This document shows, piece after piece, positions 41,154 through 49,837 of a stretch of 52,202 nucleotides of DNA. This DNA is from Sphaerisporangium corydalis (lineage in GTDB: Bacteria > Actinomycetota > Actinomycetes > Streptosporangiales > Streptosporangiaceae): positions 1-52,202 of the forward strand of contig NZ_JANZYP010000072.1 of the NCBI RefSeq assembly GCF_025506355.1. The letters run 5' to 3'. The notes beneath the pieces were generated by a model that was given only the letters and a program-made list of their open reading frames with translations, was not told the origin of the DNA and did not search any database. How positions within the stretch are numbered: the first letter of the stretch is position 1; every line of letters begins with the position of its first letter. The translations under genes and the position numbers were made by a program.

Positions 41154-42359
41154 ATGCGACCCACCCGACTCGTGATCGCCGCCGCCGCGCTCGCGCTGGC
41201 CACGGCGGCCTGCGGCGGCTCGACCGGCGGGGGCGGCGGCGCCTCGGCCCCCGGCGCGACCGGGTTCACCCCACCCAAGATCGAGGCGCTGAAGAGCCTC
41301 GGCGCGAGCGAGGGCCAGGTCAACCTGGTCGCCTGGGCCGGCTACGCCGAGGACGGCTCCAACGACCCCAAGGTCGACTGGGTGCACCCCTTCGAGCGGG
41401 CCAGCGGATGCAAGGTCAACACCAAGGTCGCCGGCACCTCCGACGAGATGGTCACCCTGATGAAGACCGGGGAGTACGACGCGGTGTCGGCCTCGGGCGA
41501 CGCGTCGCTGCGCCTGATCGCCTCCGGCACGGTCGCCCCGGTCACCACCGACCTGGTCCCCAGCTACAAGGACGTGTTCGCGGGCCTGAAGCTCAAGCCG
41601 TGGAACTCGGTCGGCGGGGTCGCCTACGGGATCCCGCACGGCCGGGGCGCCAACCTGCTCATGTGGCGCACCGACAAGGTGACCCCCGCCCCCGACTCCT
41701 GGAGCGTGGTGTTCGACCCGGCCTCGCCCTACAAGGGGAAGCTCACCGCCTACGACTCCCCCATCTACATCGCCGACGCCGCGCTGTACCTGATGGCGAC
41801 CAAGCCCGGCCTCGGCATCAAGGACCCCTACGCGCTGGACGACAAGCAGTTCCAGGCGGCGGTCGACCTGCTGAAGCGGCAGCGGCAGAACGTCGGCGAG
41901 TACTGGTCGGACTACACCAAGGCGGTGCAGGCCTTCAAGAGCGGCGACACCGTGGCGGGCACCACCTGGCAGGTCATCGCGAACCTGGCGGAGGCCGACA
42001 AGGCGCCGGTCAAGGCGATCCTGCCCAAGGAGGGCTCCACCGGCTGGTCGGACACCTGGATGGTCGCGGCCAAGGCCCAGCACCCCAACTGCGCCTACAA
42101 GTGGCTGGACTGGATCATCTCCCCGAAGGCCAACGCCCAGGTGGCCGAGTGGTTCGGTGAGGCGCCCTCGAACTCCAAGGCGTGCGCGGAGACCGCCGAC
42201 AAGGGCTTCTGCGACACCTACCACGCGACCGACGAGGACTACTTCTCCAAGGTGCACTACTGGACCACCCCGATCGCCCAGTGCCTGGACGGGCGTACCG
42301 GCGTGAAGTGCAAGGACTACTCGGAGTGGACCCGGGCCTGGACGGAGATCAAGGGGTGA
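41154..42359 (+). CDS. potD: spermidine/putrescine-type ABC transporter, substrate-binding lipoprotein
   Basis: 401 residues. Signal peptide and Cys20 in ATAAC, with a Gly-rich linker, give a lipoprotein. The binding fold is PotD-like: NLVAWAGYAEDG at the start, DAVSASGDASLRLIASG, and GIPHGRGANLLMWRTDKV. It has six cysteines late in the protein (HPNCAYKW, SKACAETADKGFCDTY, QCLDGRTGVKCKDY), suggesting two or three disulfides. Polyamine is the family ligand; iron or other substrates cannot be excluded. ATG at 41154 behind AAGGAGAG. Its stop overlaps the permease start. Confidence 0.9.
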   Translation: MRPTRLVIAAAALALATAACGGSTGGGGGASAPGATGFTPPKIEALKSLGASEGQVNLVAWAGYAEDGSNDPKVDWVHPFERASGCKVNTKVAGTSDEMVTLMKTGEYDAVSASGDASLRLIASGTVAPVTTDLVPSYKDVFAGLKLKPWNSVGGVAYGIPHGRGANLLMWRTDKVTPAPDSWSVVFDPASPYKGKLTAYDSPIYIADAALYLMATKPGLGIKDPYALDDKQFQAAVDLLKRQRQNVGEYWSDYTKAVQAFKSGDTVAGTTWQVIANLAEADKAPVKAILPKEGSTGWSDTWMVAAKAQHPNCAYKWLDWIISPKANAQVAEWFGEAPSNSKACAETADKGFCDTYHATDEDYFSKVHYWTTPIAQCLDGRTGVKCKDYSEWTRAWTEIKG

Positions 42360-43261
42360 GCGTCCCCCTGCCGGGGACGCCGGTGGCGCCGGCGTCCCCG
42401 CCCGGCCGCATGGACCGGCCCCCGGGCCCGCGCCGCCGGCTCGCCGCCGCGCTGCACCGGCACGCCGGGGTGCGCCTGTCTCTGCTGCTGGCCGCGCCGC
42501 TGGCGTGGCTGGGCGTCGCCTACCTGGGCTCGCTCGCCGCCCTGTTCGTCACCGCCTTCTGGAGCACCGACTCCTTCACCGGCGACCTGGTCAGGACGTT
42601 CACCTGGGCCAACTTCCACGACGTCCTGACGATCGAGGTCTACCGGACGGTCGCGCTGCGCTCGCTCGGGGTGGCGGTCGCGGTGACGCTGATCGACGCG
42701 GTGATCGCCTTCCCGATGGCGTTCGCGATGGCCAAGCTCGCCTCGCCGCGCACCCAGCGGTGGCTGGTCATCGCCGTGCTCACCCCGCTGTGGGCCTCCT
42801 ACCTGGTCAAGGCGTACGCCTGGCGGGTGATGCTGTCGTCGGACGGGCTGCTCGGCTGGGGGTACGGGCTGTGGGCGACCATCGCGACCCTGTCGTACCT
42901 GTGGCTGCCGTACATGATCCTGCCGATCTACGCGGGGCTGGAGCGGCTGCCGGACTCGCTGCTGGAGGCGGCCGGGGACCTCGGCGCGCGCGGGTGGCGG
43001 GCCTTCCGCACGGTGGTGTGGCCGCTGACGTTCCCGGCGATCGTGGCCGGCTCGGTCTTCACCTTCTCCCTGTCGCTCGGCGACTACATCGCCGTGAAGA
43101 TCGTCGGGGGCCGCAGCCAGCTCATCGGGAACGTGGTGTACGACAACATCGGCGCCGCGAACAACCTGCCGTTCGCCGCCGCCGTGGCGACCATTCCTGT
43201 CGTGATCATGCTGGTGTACCTCGCCGCCGTGCGCCGTACCGGGGCGCTGGAGAGCCTGTGA
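42356..43261 (+). CDS. potB: spermidine/putrescine-type ABC transporter, permease PotB-like
   Basis: 301 residues with six membrane helices after a basic/Pro-rich N-terminus. The coupling loop is EAAGDLGARGWRAFRTVVWPLTFP. GTG at 42356 overlaps the binding-protein stop (GTGA) with GGAG upstream; an internal ATG at 42410 is less likely. Its stop in turn overlaps a GTG (43258) that begins a short minicistron leading to potC. Confidence 0.9.
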   Translation: MSVPLPGTPVAPASPPGRMDRPPGPRRRLAAALHRHAGVRLSLLLAAPLAWLGVAYLGSLAALFVTAFWSTDSFTGDLVRTFTWANFHDVLTIEVYRTVALRSLGVAVAVTLIDAVIAFPMAFAMAKLASPRTQRWLVIAVLTPLWASYLVKAYAWRVMLSSDGLLGWGYGLWATIATLSYLWLPYMILPIYAGLERLPDSLLEAAGDLGARGWRAFRTVVWPLTFPAIVAGSVFTFSLSLGDYIAVKIVGGRSQLIGNVVYDNIGAANNLPFAAAVATIPVVIMLVYLAAVRRTGALESL

Positions 43262-43346
43262 CCCCGCCCCGTGGCCCGCGGGCCCTCGTGAACCCGTTGA
43301 ACCCGTCCCGGAGACCCTCGTGAACCCGTCCCGGAGGCCCTCGTGA
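43258..43346 (+). repeat. tandemly duplicated ribosome-site/start segment (minicistrons) between potB and potC
   Basis: The 81-bp gap holds repeated CCCTCGTGAACCCGTCCCGG segments, 23-32 bp apart. They create a relay: GTG 43258 overlaps the potB stop and opens a 21-residue frame ending at 43323; its TGA overlaps GTG 43320, which opens an 8-residue frame whose TGA overlaps the potC GTG at 43343. GGAGA and GGAGG precede the last two GTG codons. Confidence 0.75.
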
Positions 43347-44149
43347 ACCTGTCCCGCGGCGCGCGGCTGGCGCTGCGCCTGGCCCTGGCCCTCGGCCTGG
43401 TCGTGATCTACGTCCCGCTGGCGATCGTGCTGCTGAACTCCTTCAACGCCGACCGGACGTTCGCCTGGCCGCCGACCGGGTTCACCACGCGGTGGTGGAG
43501 CGCCGCCTGGGGGTCCTCGGGGGTGCGCGACGCGCTGTGGACCTCGGTCAAGGCGGGGGCGGGCGCGACGGCGATCGCGCTGGTGCTCGGCACGATGGCG
43601 GCCTTCGCCGTACAGCGCCACCGGTTCTTCGGCCGCGACACCGTCTCGCTGCTCATCGTGCTGCCGATCGCGCTGCCCGGCATCGTGACCGGGATCGCGC
43701 TCAACAACGCCTTCCGCACGATCCTCGAACCGTTCGGCGTGGGGCTCGGCCTGTTCACCGTGATCGTGGGCCACGCGACGTTCTGCGTGGTCACCGTGCA
43801 CAACAACGTGCTGGCCCGGCTGCGGCGCACGGGGCGGAACGCGGAGGAGGCCTCGGCGGACCTGGGCGCGGACCCGTTCACGACCTTCCGCCTGGTGACG
43901 TTCCCGATGATGCGGTCGGCGCTGCTGGCGAGCGGGCTTCTGGCGTTCGCCCTGTCGTTCGACGAGATCATCGTGACGACGTTCACGGCGGGGGCCGGGG
44001 TGCGTACGCTGCCGATCTGGATCTTCGAGAACCTCTTCCGGCCGAACCAGGCGCCGGTCGTCAACGTGGTGGCGGCGGCGCTCATCGTGTTGTCGGTGGT
44101 GCCGATCTATCTGGCCCAGCGCCTCTCCGGTACCACGAGCACCCATTGA
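43343..44149 (+). CDS. potC: spermidine/putrescine-type ABC transporter, permease PotC-like
   Basis: 268 residues, six membrane helices, second permease of the importer. The coupling loop is EEASADLGADPFTTFRLVTFPMM. GTG at 43343 has GGAGG 5 nt upstream. The preceding duplicated start segments are out of frame with it, so no longer N-terminus is possible from them. Last gene of the operon; no terminator is obvious before the next gene. Confidence 0.92.
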   Translation: MNLSRGARLALRLALALGLVVIYVPLAIVLLNSFNADRTFAWPPTGFTTRWWSAAWGSSGVRDALWTSVKAGAGATAIALVLGTMAAFAVQRHRFFGRDTVSLLIVLPIALPGIVTGIALNNAFRTILEPFGVGLGLFTVIVGHATFCVVTVHNNVLARLRRTGRNAEEASADLGADPFTTFRLVTFPMMRSALLASGLLAFALSFDEIIVTTFTAGAGVRTLPIWIFENLFRPNQAPVVNVVAAALIVLSVVPIYLAQRLSGTTSTH

Positions 44150-44161
44150 CGCATATTCATC

Positions 44162-44180
44162 AAGCAACATCGCGCAACAT
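44162..44180 (+). promoter_or_regulatory. possible operator in front of the XRE gene
   Basis: AAGCAACATCG (44162-44172) followed by a second GCAACAT (44174-44180), repeats 10 bp apart, hence on the same DNA face. A TATATG hexamer follows at 44186-44191. The same AAGCAAC(A/T)TCG is found at 45116-45126, in front of the small genes. A further direct repeat, TGACGTCC (44224-44231 and 44238-44245), lies closer to the start. Confidence 0.45.
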
Positions 44181-44267
44181 GGGGGTATATGGAGAAATTT
44201 CCTGGCTACGGTGGGCATTCCAGTGACGTCCCATATCTGACGTCCGCAGCCGAAGAGGTGGCCCCCC

Positions 44268-45116
44268 ATGCCCCCGACGCGAATCACCGAGGCGAAAGGC
44301 ATCCTGGCCGCGCGCCTCCGCGAGATCCGGAGCGAGGCCAGCCTGACCGGGCGGACCCTCGCGTCCGAGGCCGGATGGCACTACTCGAAGGTCTCCAAGA
44401 TCGAGCACGCCGCGCAGATGCCGAACGAGAACGACATACGGACGTGGTGCAAAGTGTGCGACGCCGAGGAGTACGTCGTCGACCTGATAGCGGCCGTGCG
44501 CAACATCGACTCGATGTACACCGAGTGGCGCCGGCTGGAGACCACCGGCCTGCGGCACGTCCAGGAGTCGTTCCAGCCGCTCTACCACGACACCCAGCAG
44601 TTCCGGGTCTTCCAGCACTCGGCCGTCCCCGGCCTGCTCCAGACGCCCGGGTACGCACGCGCGCACCTGCGGGCCATCATCGACTTCCGCGGCATCCCCG
44701 ACGACCTCGACGCGGCGGTGGCCGCCCGGCTCGCCCACCAGGAGGTGCTGGAGTCCGGCGGCAAGCGCTTCATGTTCATCATCGGCGAGCAGGCGCTCCG
44801 CACGCCGGTGTGCGACGCCGAGGGGATGGCCGCGCAGCTCGACCGGCTGGCCCAGATCACGACCAACATGCCGCAACTCAGTTTCGGCGTGATCCCCGCG
44901 CGGGCGCGGGCGGCGATCATGCCGCCGGAAAACTTCTGGATATACGATGACAATCAGGTCAGGGTTGACACGATCCCCGGCCAGTTCCGCATCAAGACCC
45001 CCACCGACGTCGCGCTCTACGAGAAGGCGTTCACCAAACTCGCCGAGGCGGCCGTCTATGGTCAGGCGGCCCGTGACCTGATCACCGCGACTTCCGGCGG
45101 ATTGCAAGGAACATGA
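44268..45116 (+). CDS. XRE-family regulator with DUF5753 domain
   Basis: 282 residues. N-terminal helix-turn-helix (about 8-62: LAARLREIRSEASLTGRTLA, then GWHYSKVSKIEHA) and a C-terminal DUF5753 domain (about 95-275) with QHSAVPGLLQTPGYARA, its hallmark, and the VIPARARA and DVALYEKAF blocks. Such proteins are very common in Streptosporangiales and Streptomyces, usually next to genes for small proteins, and some act as antitoxin-like regulators. ATG at 44268 with GAAGAGG. Two small genes follow on the same strand behind their own promoter. Confidence 0.92.
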   Translation: MPPTRITEAKGILAARLREIRSEASLTGRTLASEAGWHYSKVSKIEHAAQMPNENDIRTWCKVCDAEEYVVDLIAAVRNIDSMYTEWRRLETTGLRHVQESFQPLYHDTQQFRVFQHSAVPGLLQTPGYARAHLRAIIDFRGIPDDLDAAVAARLAHQEVLESGGKRFMFIIGEQALRTPVCDAEGMAAQLDRLAQITTNMPQLSFGVIPARARAAIMPPENFWIYDDNQVRVDTIPGQFRIKTPTDVALYEKAFTKLAEAAVYGQAARDLITATSGGLQGT

Positions 45117-45156
45117 AGCAACTTCGTTGATGCCGCGATCGGCGGGCACCTAGCCT
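45116..45156 (+). promoter_or_regulatory. promoter with overlapping operator for the small genes
   Basis: TTGATG (45127-45132), an 18-bp spacer and TAGCCT (45151-45156) form a plausible promoter. Its -35 overlaps CAAC-TTC-GTTG (45119-45129), an inverted repeat inside AAGCAACTTCG, which matches the sequence in front of the XRE gene at 10 of 11 positions. A protein bound there would block the promoter. Confidence 0.45.
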
Positions 45157-45254
45157 CACGGCAACGCACTCAGTGGCGACGCGGGCGAAGGACCCGCGCG
45201 CACCCTACGACGAGCCAGGCGAGCCCGTTCGCCGCGCCGGTGAGGAGCCACCTC

Positions 45255-45596
45255 GTGCCCGCCCTCCACGTAGAAGCCGCGGCGCTGGCCGGACGCCGCC
45301 CCGCCGCCTCGGTCCGGCAGATCGCCGGTGACCTGCGGTTCTGCCTCGCCCGCCGCGACATCCCCGCCTACGTCTACTTCCTGGAGGACGGTCAGGCCGC
45401 CGTCTCCCTGTGGCAGGGCCTGCTCGCCCGGGTCGACGGCGACATCATCTGGTGGACCAGCCCGCACCTCAGCCGCCGGGGCGGCGCGCTGCGGACGTTC
45501 GCCTTCTCCCCCGCCACCGCGGCGGCCCGGCTCGCCGAGCACTACGCGACGCTGCGGGCCCGGCAGCGGCCCGGCCCCTACGCCCACCCCGAATGA
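45255..45596 (+). CDS. small WW-containing protein of unknown function
   Basis: 113 residues, no signal peptide and no membrane helix. A predicted helix (QIAGDLRFCLARRD), strands (AYVYFLEDG, AAVSLWQGLLARVDGDIIWWTSP) and a C-terminal Ala/Arg-rich helix suggest a compact alpha-beta fold. I do not recognise a named family. The GTG at 45255 is chosen as start because TGAGGAG lies 7 nt before it. It follows the XRE-DUF5753 gene and a promoter with a candidate operator. Confidence 0.72.
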   Translation: MPALHVEAAALAGRRPAASVRQIAGDLRFCLARRDIPAYVYFLEDGQAAVSLWQGLLARVDGDIIWWTSPHLSRRGGALRTFAFSPATAAARLAEHYATLRARQRPGPYAHPE

Positions 45597-45730
45597 TCCC
45601 CGCACAACGGTCCGCGCCGTACGCCCACGACGCCGTACGGCCACCCGCCGGGCGGTCCCCCGACGACGACCGTCGTCACCGGCGACCGCCCGCGCCCCCC
45701 GCGAAGGCCACCACCAGACCGGAGCCGACC

Positions 45731-46036
45731 ATGACGACCGCCGACAAGGTCGACGACAGCACGACGGCGACCGCCCATCTGCGCGAACTGGGCGACCTGC
45801 TCCTCGCCCGCGGACTGCACGTCCGCGTGGGACCGACCCCCAGCGGCCTCCCCCAGCTCATCGTGATCAGCACGATGGTCCCCACGCTGTCGGAGGTCAT
45901 CTTCGCGGCGCCGCGAAAGGACCGGTGGTGGTTCTGGTGGTCGTGGGCCGAGCGCATCGCCCCCGTCGACGACCTGTCCACCACCGTGACGCGGATCTGC
46001 CAGGCCCTCACCCCCGCGTCGCGCCCCGGCGGGTGA
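45731..46036 (+). CDS. small Trp-rich protein of unknown function
   Basis: 101 residues, soluble. It has the same rough order of elements as the previous small protein: helix (HLRELGDLLLARG), strands (VRVGPTPSGLPQLIVIS, EVIFAAPRKD), an aromatic block RWWFWWSWAERIAPVDD, and a final helix. Similar small proteins occur near DUF5753 regulators in related genomes as far as I recall; no biochemical function is known to me. ATG at 45731 with GGAG. Convergent with the ABC exporter operon. Confidence 0.72.
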   Translation: MTTADKVDDSTTATAHLRELGDLLLARGLHVRVGPTPSGLPQLIVISTMVPTLSEVIFAAPRKDRWWFWWSWAERIAPVDDLSTTVTRICQALTPASRPGG

Positions 46037-46071
46037 CCCCGGCCGCGACGCGGCGTACCGGCGCTCCGGGG
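46037..46071. terminator. hairpin between convergent genes
   Basis: CCCCGG (46037-46042) pairs with CCGGGG (46066-46071), with a small inner CCGC/GCGG stem; it fills the 36-bp gap between the small Trp-rich protein gene and the ABC exporter gene. Confidence 0.4.
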
Positions 46072-46072
46072 A

Positions 46073-47872
46073 CTAGGACACCCGGGCGCCGGAGGTCCAG
46101 GAGGCGTACAGGTCGGCGTACACGCCGTCCTGCCGTACCAGCTCGGCGTGGGGGCCGCGCTGGACGATGTGGCCGTGCTCGAACACCAGCACCTCGTCCG
46201 CCGCCTCGGCGGTGGACAGGCGGTGGGCGATCGACACGGCCGTGCGGCCCCGGGTCACCCCGTCCAGCGCCCGGGCCAGCCGCACCTCGGTCGCGGGGTC
46301 CACCGCGGAGGTCGCCTCGTCGAGCAGCAGCAGGTCGGGGTCGGCGAGGTAGGCCCGCGCCAGCGCGACGAGCTGGCGCTCCCCCGCCGACAGCGACTCG
46401 CCGCGCTGCCCCACCGAGGTCGACAGCCCCGCGGGCAGGCCCTCCAGCCAGTCGGTCAGCCCCAGCTCGGTCATCGCCAGGGAGATGTCGTCGTCGGTGG
46501 CCGCCGGCCGGCCGTAGCGGATGTTGTCGGCGAGCGAGCCGTCGAACAGGAACCCGTCCTGCGGCACCATCACGATGCGCTCCCGCAGCGAGGAGAACCG
46601 CACCTTGCGCAGGTCCACCCCGTCGACCAGGACGCGCCCCGAGGTGGGGTCCATGAGGCGGGTCAGCAGCTTGGCGAAGGTCGTCTTGCCCGACCCGGTC
46701 TCGCCCACGACCGCGACGCGCGTGCGGGGCGCGATGTCCACCGACACATCGTGCAGCACGGGGGGACCGTCGGGGTAGGCGTAGCCGACGCCCTGGAAGG
46801 CGACCGTGATCGACCCGCGCGGCAGGGTCACCCCCGCAGGGCCCGGGTCGGCCACGTCGGCCGGGGTGTCCAGCACGCCGAGGACCCGCCGCCACCCGGC
46901 GACGGCGTTCTGCGCGTCGTTCAGGACCTCAGTGGCGGTCTGCAGCGGGCTGATGAACAGCGTGATCAGGAACAGGAACGCCACCAGGCGCCCGGCGGAG
47001 ATCGTGCCGCCGATGCCGAGCTCCACGCCGAGCAGCACCACCCCGGCGATGGCGACGGCGCCGACCAGCTCGGTGATCGGGAAGGTGAACGCGATGATCT
47101 TCTGGGCCCGGCTCTGCGCGTTGCGCTGGGCGTTCACCGCCTCGTCGATCCTCCGCGCGGTGCGCTCCTCGGAGCCGTACGCCCGGATCACCGCGCTGCC
47201 GACCACCGACTCGCTCACCGCGGCCAGCATGTCGCCGGTCCGCTCGCGGACCTCGGTGTAGGCGCGGGCCACCCACCGCTGGAACCTCGGGAGCATCACG
47301 ACCACCGGCAGGAAGCAGCCCCAGACGACCAGCGCGAGCTGCCACGAGTACACGGCCATCAGCACGCTCGCGATGAGGAGCTGACCGAGCGAGATGATGA
47401 CCATGAGGCCACCCCACTGCATGAACGTGCTGATCTGGTCCACGTCGCTGGTCACCCGGGACACCAGCGCCCCGCGCCGCTCGGTGTTCTGCGTGAGCAC
47501 CGACAGGTCGTGGACGTGCCGGAACCCCTTGCCCCGCAGCGAGGCGAGCCCCGACTCGGTGGAACGGTAGAGCCGGACGTTCATCAGGTACCCGCACAAC
47601 GCGGTCAGCGTCACCGCGACCGCGCACAGGATGACCGCGTTCCGGATGAACGGCATGTCCGGCGCCGCGCCCCGCAGTCCCCGGTCGATGACCTGCTGGA
47701 CGGCGACCGGGACGATCACCTTGCCGAGCGTGGCGAACACCGCCAGCAGCAGCGTCACCGGCAGCCCGGTGCGAAACTCCGGCGACAGCTCCAGCCCCCG
47801 CCGGAACGTCCCCAGGGCCGTGCGCTGCTCCGTGCGCAGCGAAGAGCCGCGCTCCTCCACCCGCGTCGTCAT
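46073..47872 (-). CDS. ABC exporter half-transporter, second gene
   Basis: 599 residues: six-helix exporter domain (about 30-320) fused to an ATPase domain. Walker A GETGSGKTT, signature LSAGERQLVALARAY, Walker B LLLLDEATSAVD and switch SIAHRLST are all intact, with the A-loop Tyr in GYAYPDG. ATG at 47872 overlaps the stop of the previous gene (ATGA). Together the two genes make a heterodimeric multidrug- or lipid-type exporter; the substrate is unknown. This partner has the complete catalytic Glu after Walker B, unlike its mate. Confidence 0.92.
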   Translation of the reverse strand: MTTRVEERGSSLRTEQRTALGTFRRGLELSPEFRTGLPVTLLLAVFATLGKVIVPVAVQQVIDRGLRGAAPDMPFIRNAVILCAVAVTLTALCGYLMNVRLYRSTESGLASLRGKGFRHVHDLSVLTQNTERRGALVSRVTSDVDQISTFMQWGGLMVIISLGQLLIASVLMAVYSWQLALVVWGCFLPVVVMLPRFQRWVARAYTEVRERTGDMLAAVSESVVGSAVIRAYGSEERTARRIDEAVNAQRNAQSRAQKIIAFTFPITELVGAVAIAGVVLLGVELGIGGTISAGRLVAFLFLITLFISPLQTATEVLNDAQNAVAGWRRVLGVLDTPADVADPGPAGVTLPRGSITVAFQGVGYAYPDGPPVLHDVSVDIAPRTRVAVVGETGSGKTTFAKLLTRLMDPTSGRVLVDGVDLRKVRFSSLRERIVMVPQDGFLFDGSLADNIRYGRPAATDDDISLAMTELGLTDWLEGLPAGLSTSVGQRGESLSAGERQLVALARAYLADPDLLLLDEATSAVDPATEVRLARALDGVTRGRTAVSIAHRLSTAEAADEVLVFEHGHIVQRGPHAELVRQDGVYADLYASWTSGARVS

Positions 47873-49689
47873 GCCGTGATCTCCTCGTCGGCGCCCAGCG
47901 CCGCGCGCTCGGCCTCTTCGCGCTCGTAGGCGGTCACCAGGTCGCGGTACCCCGCGCACCGCCCCAGCAGCACGTCATGCGGTCCACGGTCGGCCACCCG
48001 CCCGTGCTCCAGGTAGACCACCTCGTCGGCCAGGGCGATCGTCGCCATCCGGTAGGCGACCACGACCACCGTGGAGTCCGGCGACCCGTCACGCAGGCCG
48101 CGCAGGATCCTGCCCTCGACCTGGGAGTCCACGCTGGAGGTGGCGTCGTCCAAAATGAGCAGCCGGGGTGACCTGACCAGCGCCCTGGCCAGCGCCAGCC
48201 GCTGCCGCTGGCCGCCCGACAGCGTCGCGCCGCGCTCGCCGACCCGGGTGTCCAGGCCCTTGGGCAGGGCGCTGACGAACCCGTCCGCCTGCGCCAGGCG
48301 CAGCGCCGCCCAGATCCGCTCGTCGGGCACGCTGTCGCCGGAGGTGCCGAGGATCACGTTGCCGCGCACGGTGTCGTCGAACAGGAACGTCTGCTGCGGC
48401 ACCAGCGAGGCGGCCGTGCTCACCTCGCCCTTGGCGACGTCGCGCACGTCGGTGCCGTCCAGGAGCACACGGCCGGTGTCGGGGTCGATCAGCCGGACGA
48501 GAAGCTGGGTCAGCGTGGACTTGCCCGAGCCGGTCGGGCCGACGATCGCGACCGTGCGGCCGGCCCGCACCTCGAAGTCGACCCCCGACAGCACCGGGGT
48601 GTCCGGCAGATAGCCGTAGCCCACCCCCCGCACCTCCACGGTGGCGGCGCCGCCGGTGCCCAGGCGGGCGGCGCCGTAGTCCATCGAGCCGGACGCGGTC
48701 AGCACGTCCTGCACCCGGTTCCAGCCCACGACGCTGCGCGGCAGCTCGGCCAGCACCCAGCCGAGCGCGCGGATCGGGAACGCCAGCAGCGTGAACAGGT
48801 ACGACACCTGGATCAGCTCACCGGAGGTGACGCCGCCCGCGGCCAGCCGCACCGACCCGAACAGCAGCACCGCGAGCACGCCCAGCGTGGGCAGCGCCTC
48901 CAGCAGCGGGTCGAACAGGCCGCGCACACGGCCCACCGCGATGTTGGCGTCGCGCAGCGTGTCGGCCTTGGCCTGGAAACGGGCCGCCTCGGCGTCCTCG
49001 CGGCCGAGCGTCTTGACCACCAGCGCCCCGTCGAAGCTCTCATGGGCGATCTCGCTGACCTCGGCGCGGAGCTGCTGGGCGCGCATCACCAGGGGCGAGA
49101 GCCTGCGCTGGTAGACGAGGTTCAGCGCCGCGATGGCCGGGAAGATCAGGAAGCCGACGAGGGCGAGCATCGGGTCGACCAGCAGGATCGCCACGGCCGC
49201 CGTCACCAGCATCACGACCACGCCGACCGCCATGGGCAGCGGGGCGAGCGGCGCCCAGGCCGCCTCGGCGTCGGAGCTGGCGTTGGACAGCAGCTGGCCC
49301 GTCGGGTGGCGGTGGTGCCAGGCCAGCGGCAGCCGCAGGTACTGGCGGGTCACCGCGCGCCGCGACCAGGCCTGCATGCGATACTGCATGATGCCCGCGA
49401 GCACCCGGCGACCGATCACCCCGGCGGCCTTGAGCACCGCGACGCCCACGATCAGCAGGGCCGCGGTCACCAGCGCGCCGGTGGTGGCGTGGCCGTCGCG
49501 GAAGGCGGGCAGCACGGCGTGCTCGGTGGCCCAGCCCAGCGCCCACGACGAGCCGACGGTCATGATCCCGTAGACCGCGGACGACAGGACGGCGCCGGTG
49601 AAGATCCTCGGCTCGGTCCTGACGGCGTGCCCGACGACACGGAGTCCCTGGAGCATGACGGTCGGACGATGATCGCGCTCGCTCGGCAC
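47869..49689 (-). CDS. ABC exporter half-transporter, first gene (degenerate ATPase site)
   Basis: 606 residues, the partner of the next gene. Exporter domain with six helices, then an ATPase with Walker A GPTGSGKST and signature [15 protein letters not shown]. Walker B reads LLILDDATSSVDS, so the catalytic Glu is Asp, and the switch position has VAYRMAT instead of a His. One such weakened site is a known trait of heterodimeric exporters. GTG at 49689 with AAAGGA is used; ATG at 49656 is the alternative. No terminator separates it from its mate. Confidence 0.9.
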   Translation of the reverse strand: MPSERDHRPTVMLQGLRVVGHAVRTEPRIFTGAVLSSAVYGIMTVGSSWALGWATEHAVLPAFRDGHATTGALVTAALLIVGVAVLKAAGVIGRRVLAGIMQYRMQAWSRRAVTRQYLRLPLAWHHRHPTGQLLSNASSDAEAAWAPLAPLPMAVGVVVMLVTAAVAILLVDPMLALVGFLIFPAIAALNLVYQRRLSPLVMRAQQLRAEVSEIAHESFDGALVVKTLGREDAEAARFQAKADTLRDANIAVGRVRGLFDPLLEALPTLGVLAVLLFGSVRLAAGGVTSGELIQVSYLFTLLAFPIRALGWVLAELPRSVVGWNRVQDVLTASGSMDYGAARLGTGGAATVEVRGVGYGYLPDTPVLSGVDFEVRAGRTVAIVGPTGSGKSTLTQLLVRLIDPDTGRVLLDGTDVRDVAKGEVSTAASLVPQQTFLFDDTVRGNVILGTSGDSVPDERIWAALRLAQADGFVSALPKGLDTRVGERGATLSGGQRQRLALARALVRSPRLLILDDATSSVDSQVEGRILRGLRDGSPDSTVVVVAYRMATIALADEVVYLEHGRVADRGPHDVLLGRCAGYRDLVTAYEREEAERAALGADEEITA

Positions 49690-49837
49690 GCGGGGGATCC
49701 TTTCGACGGGGCGGAACGCCTGCGGTTCGGTTCCTTGGGGGTTTCCTGCCTCAATCCCTATCATCCGCGGCAAGCCGTTTATTCCCACCCCTATGCTGGC
49801 CGATCAGCCGCGGAGCCCCCCTTGTAGGGTGATCAGG

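Noticed and set aside
42317-44302. Long minus-strand frame opposite potB and potC
   Set aside because: Arg/His/Gly/Gln-rich shadow of two genes with clear permease features; no start signal.
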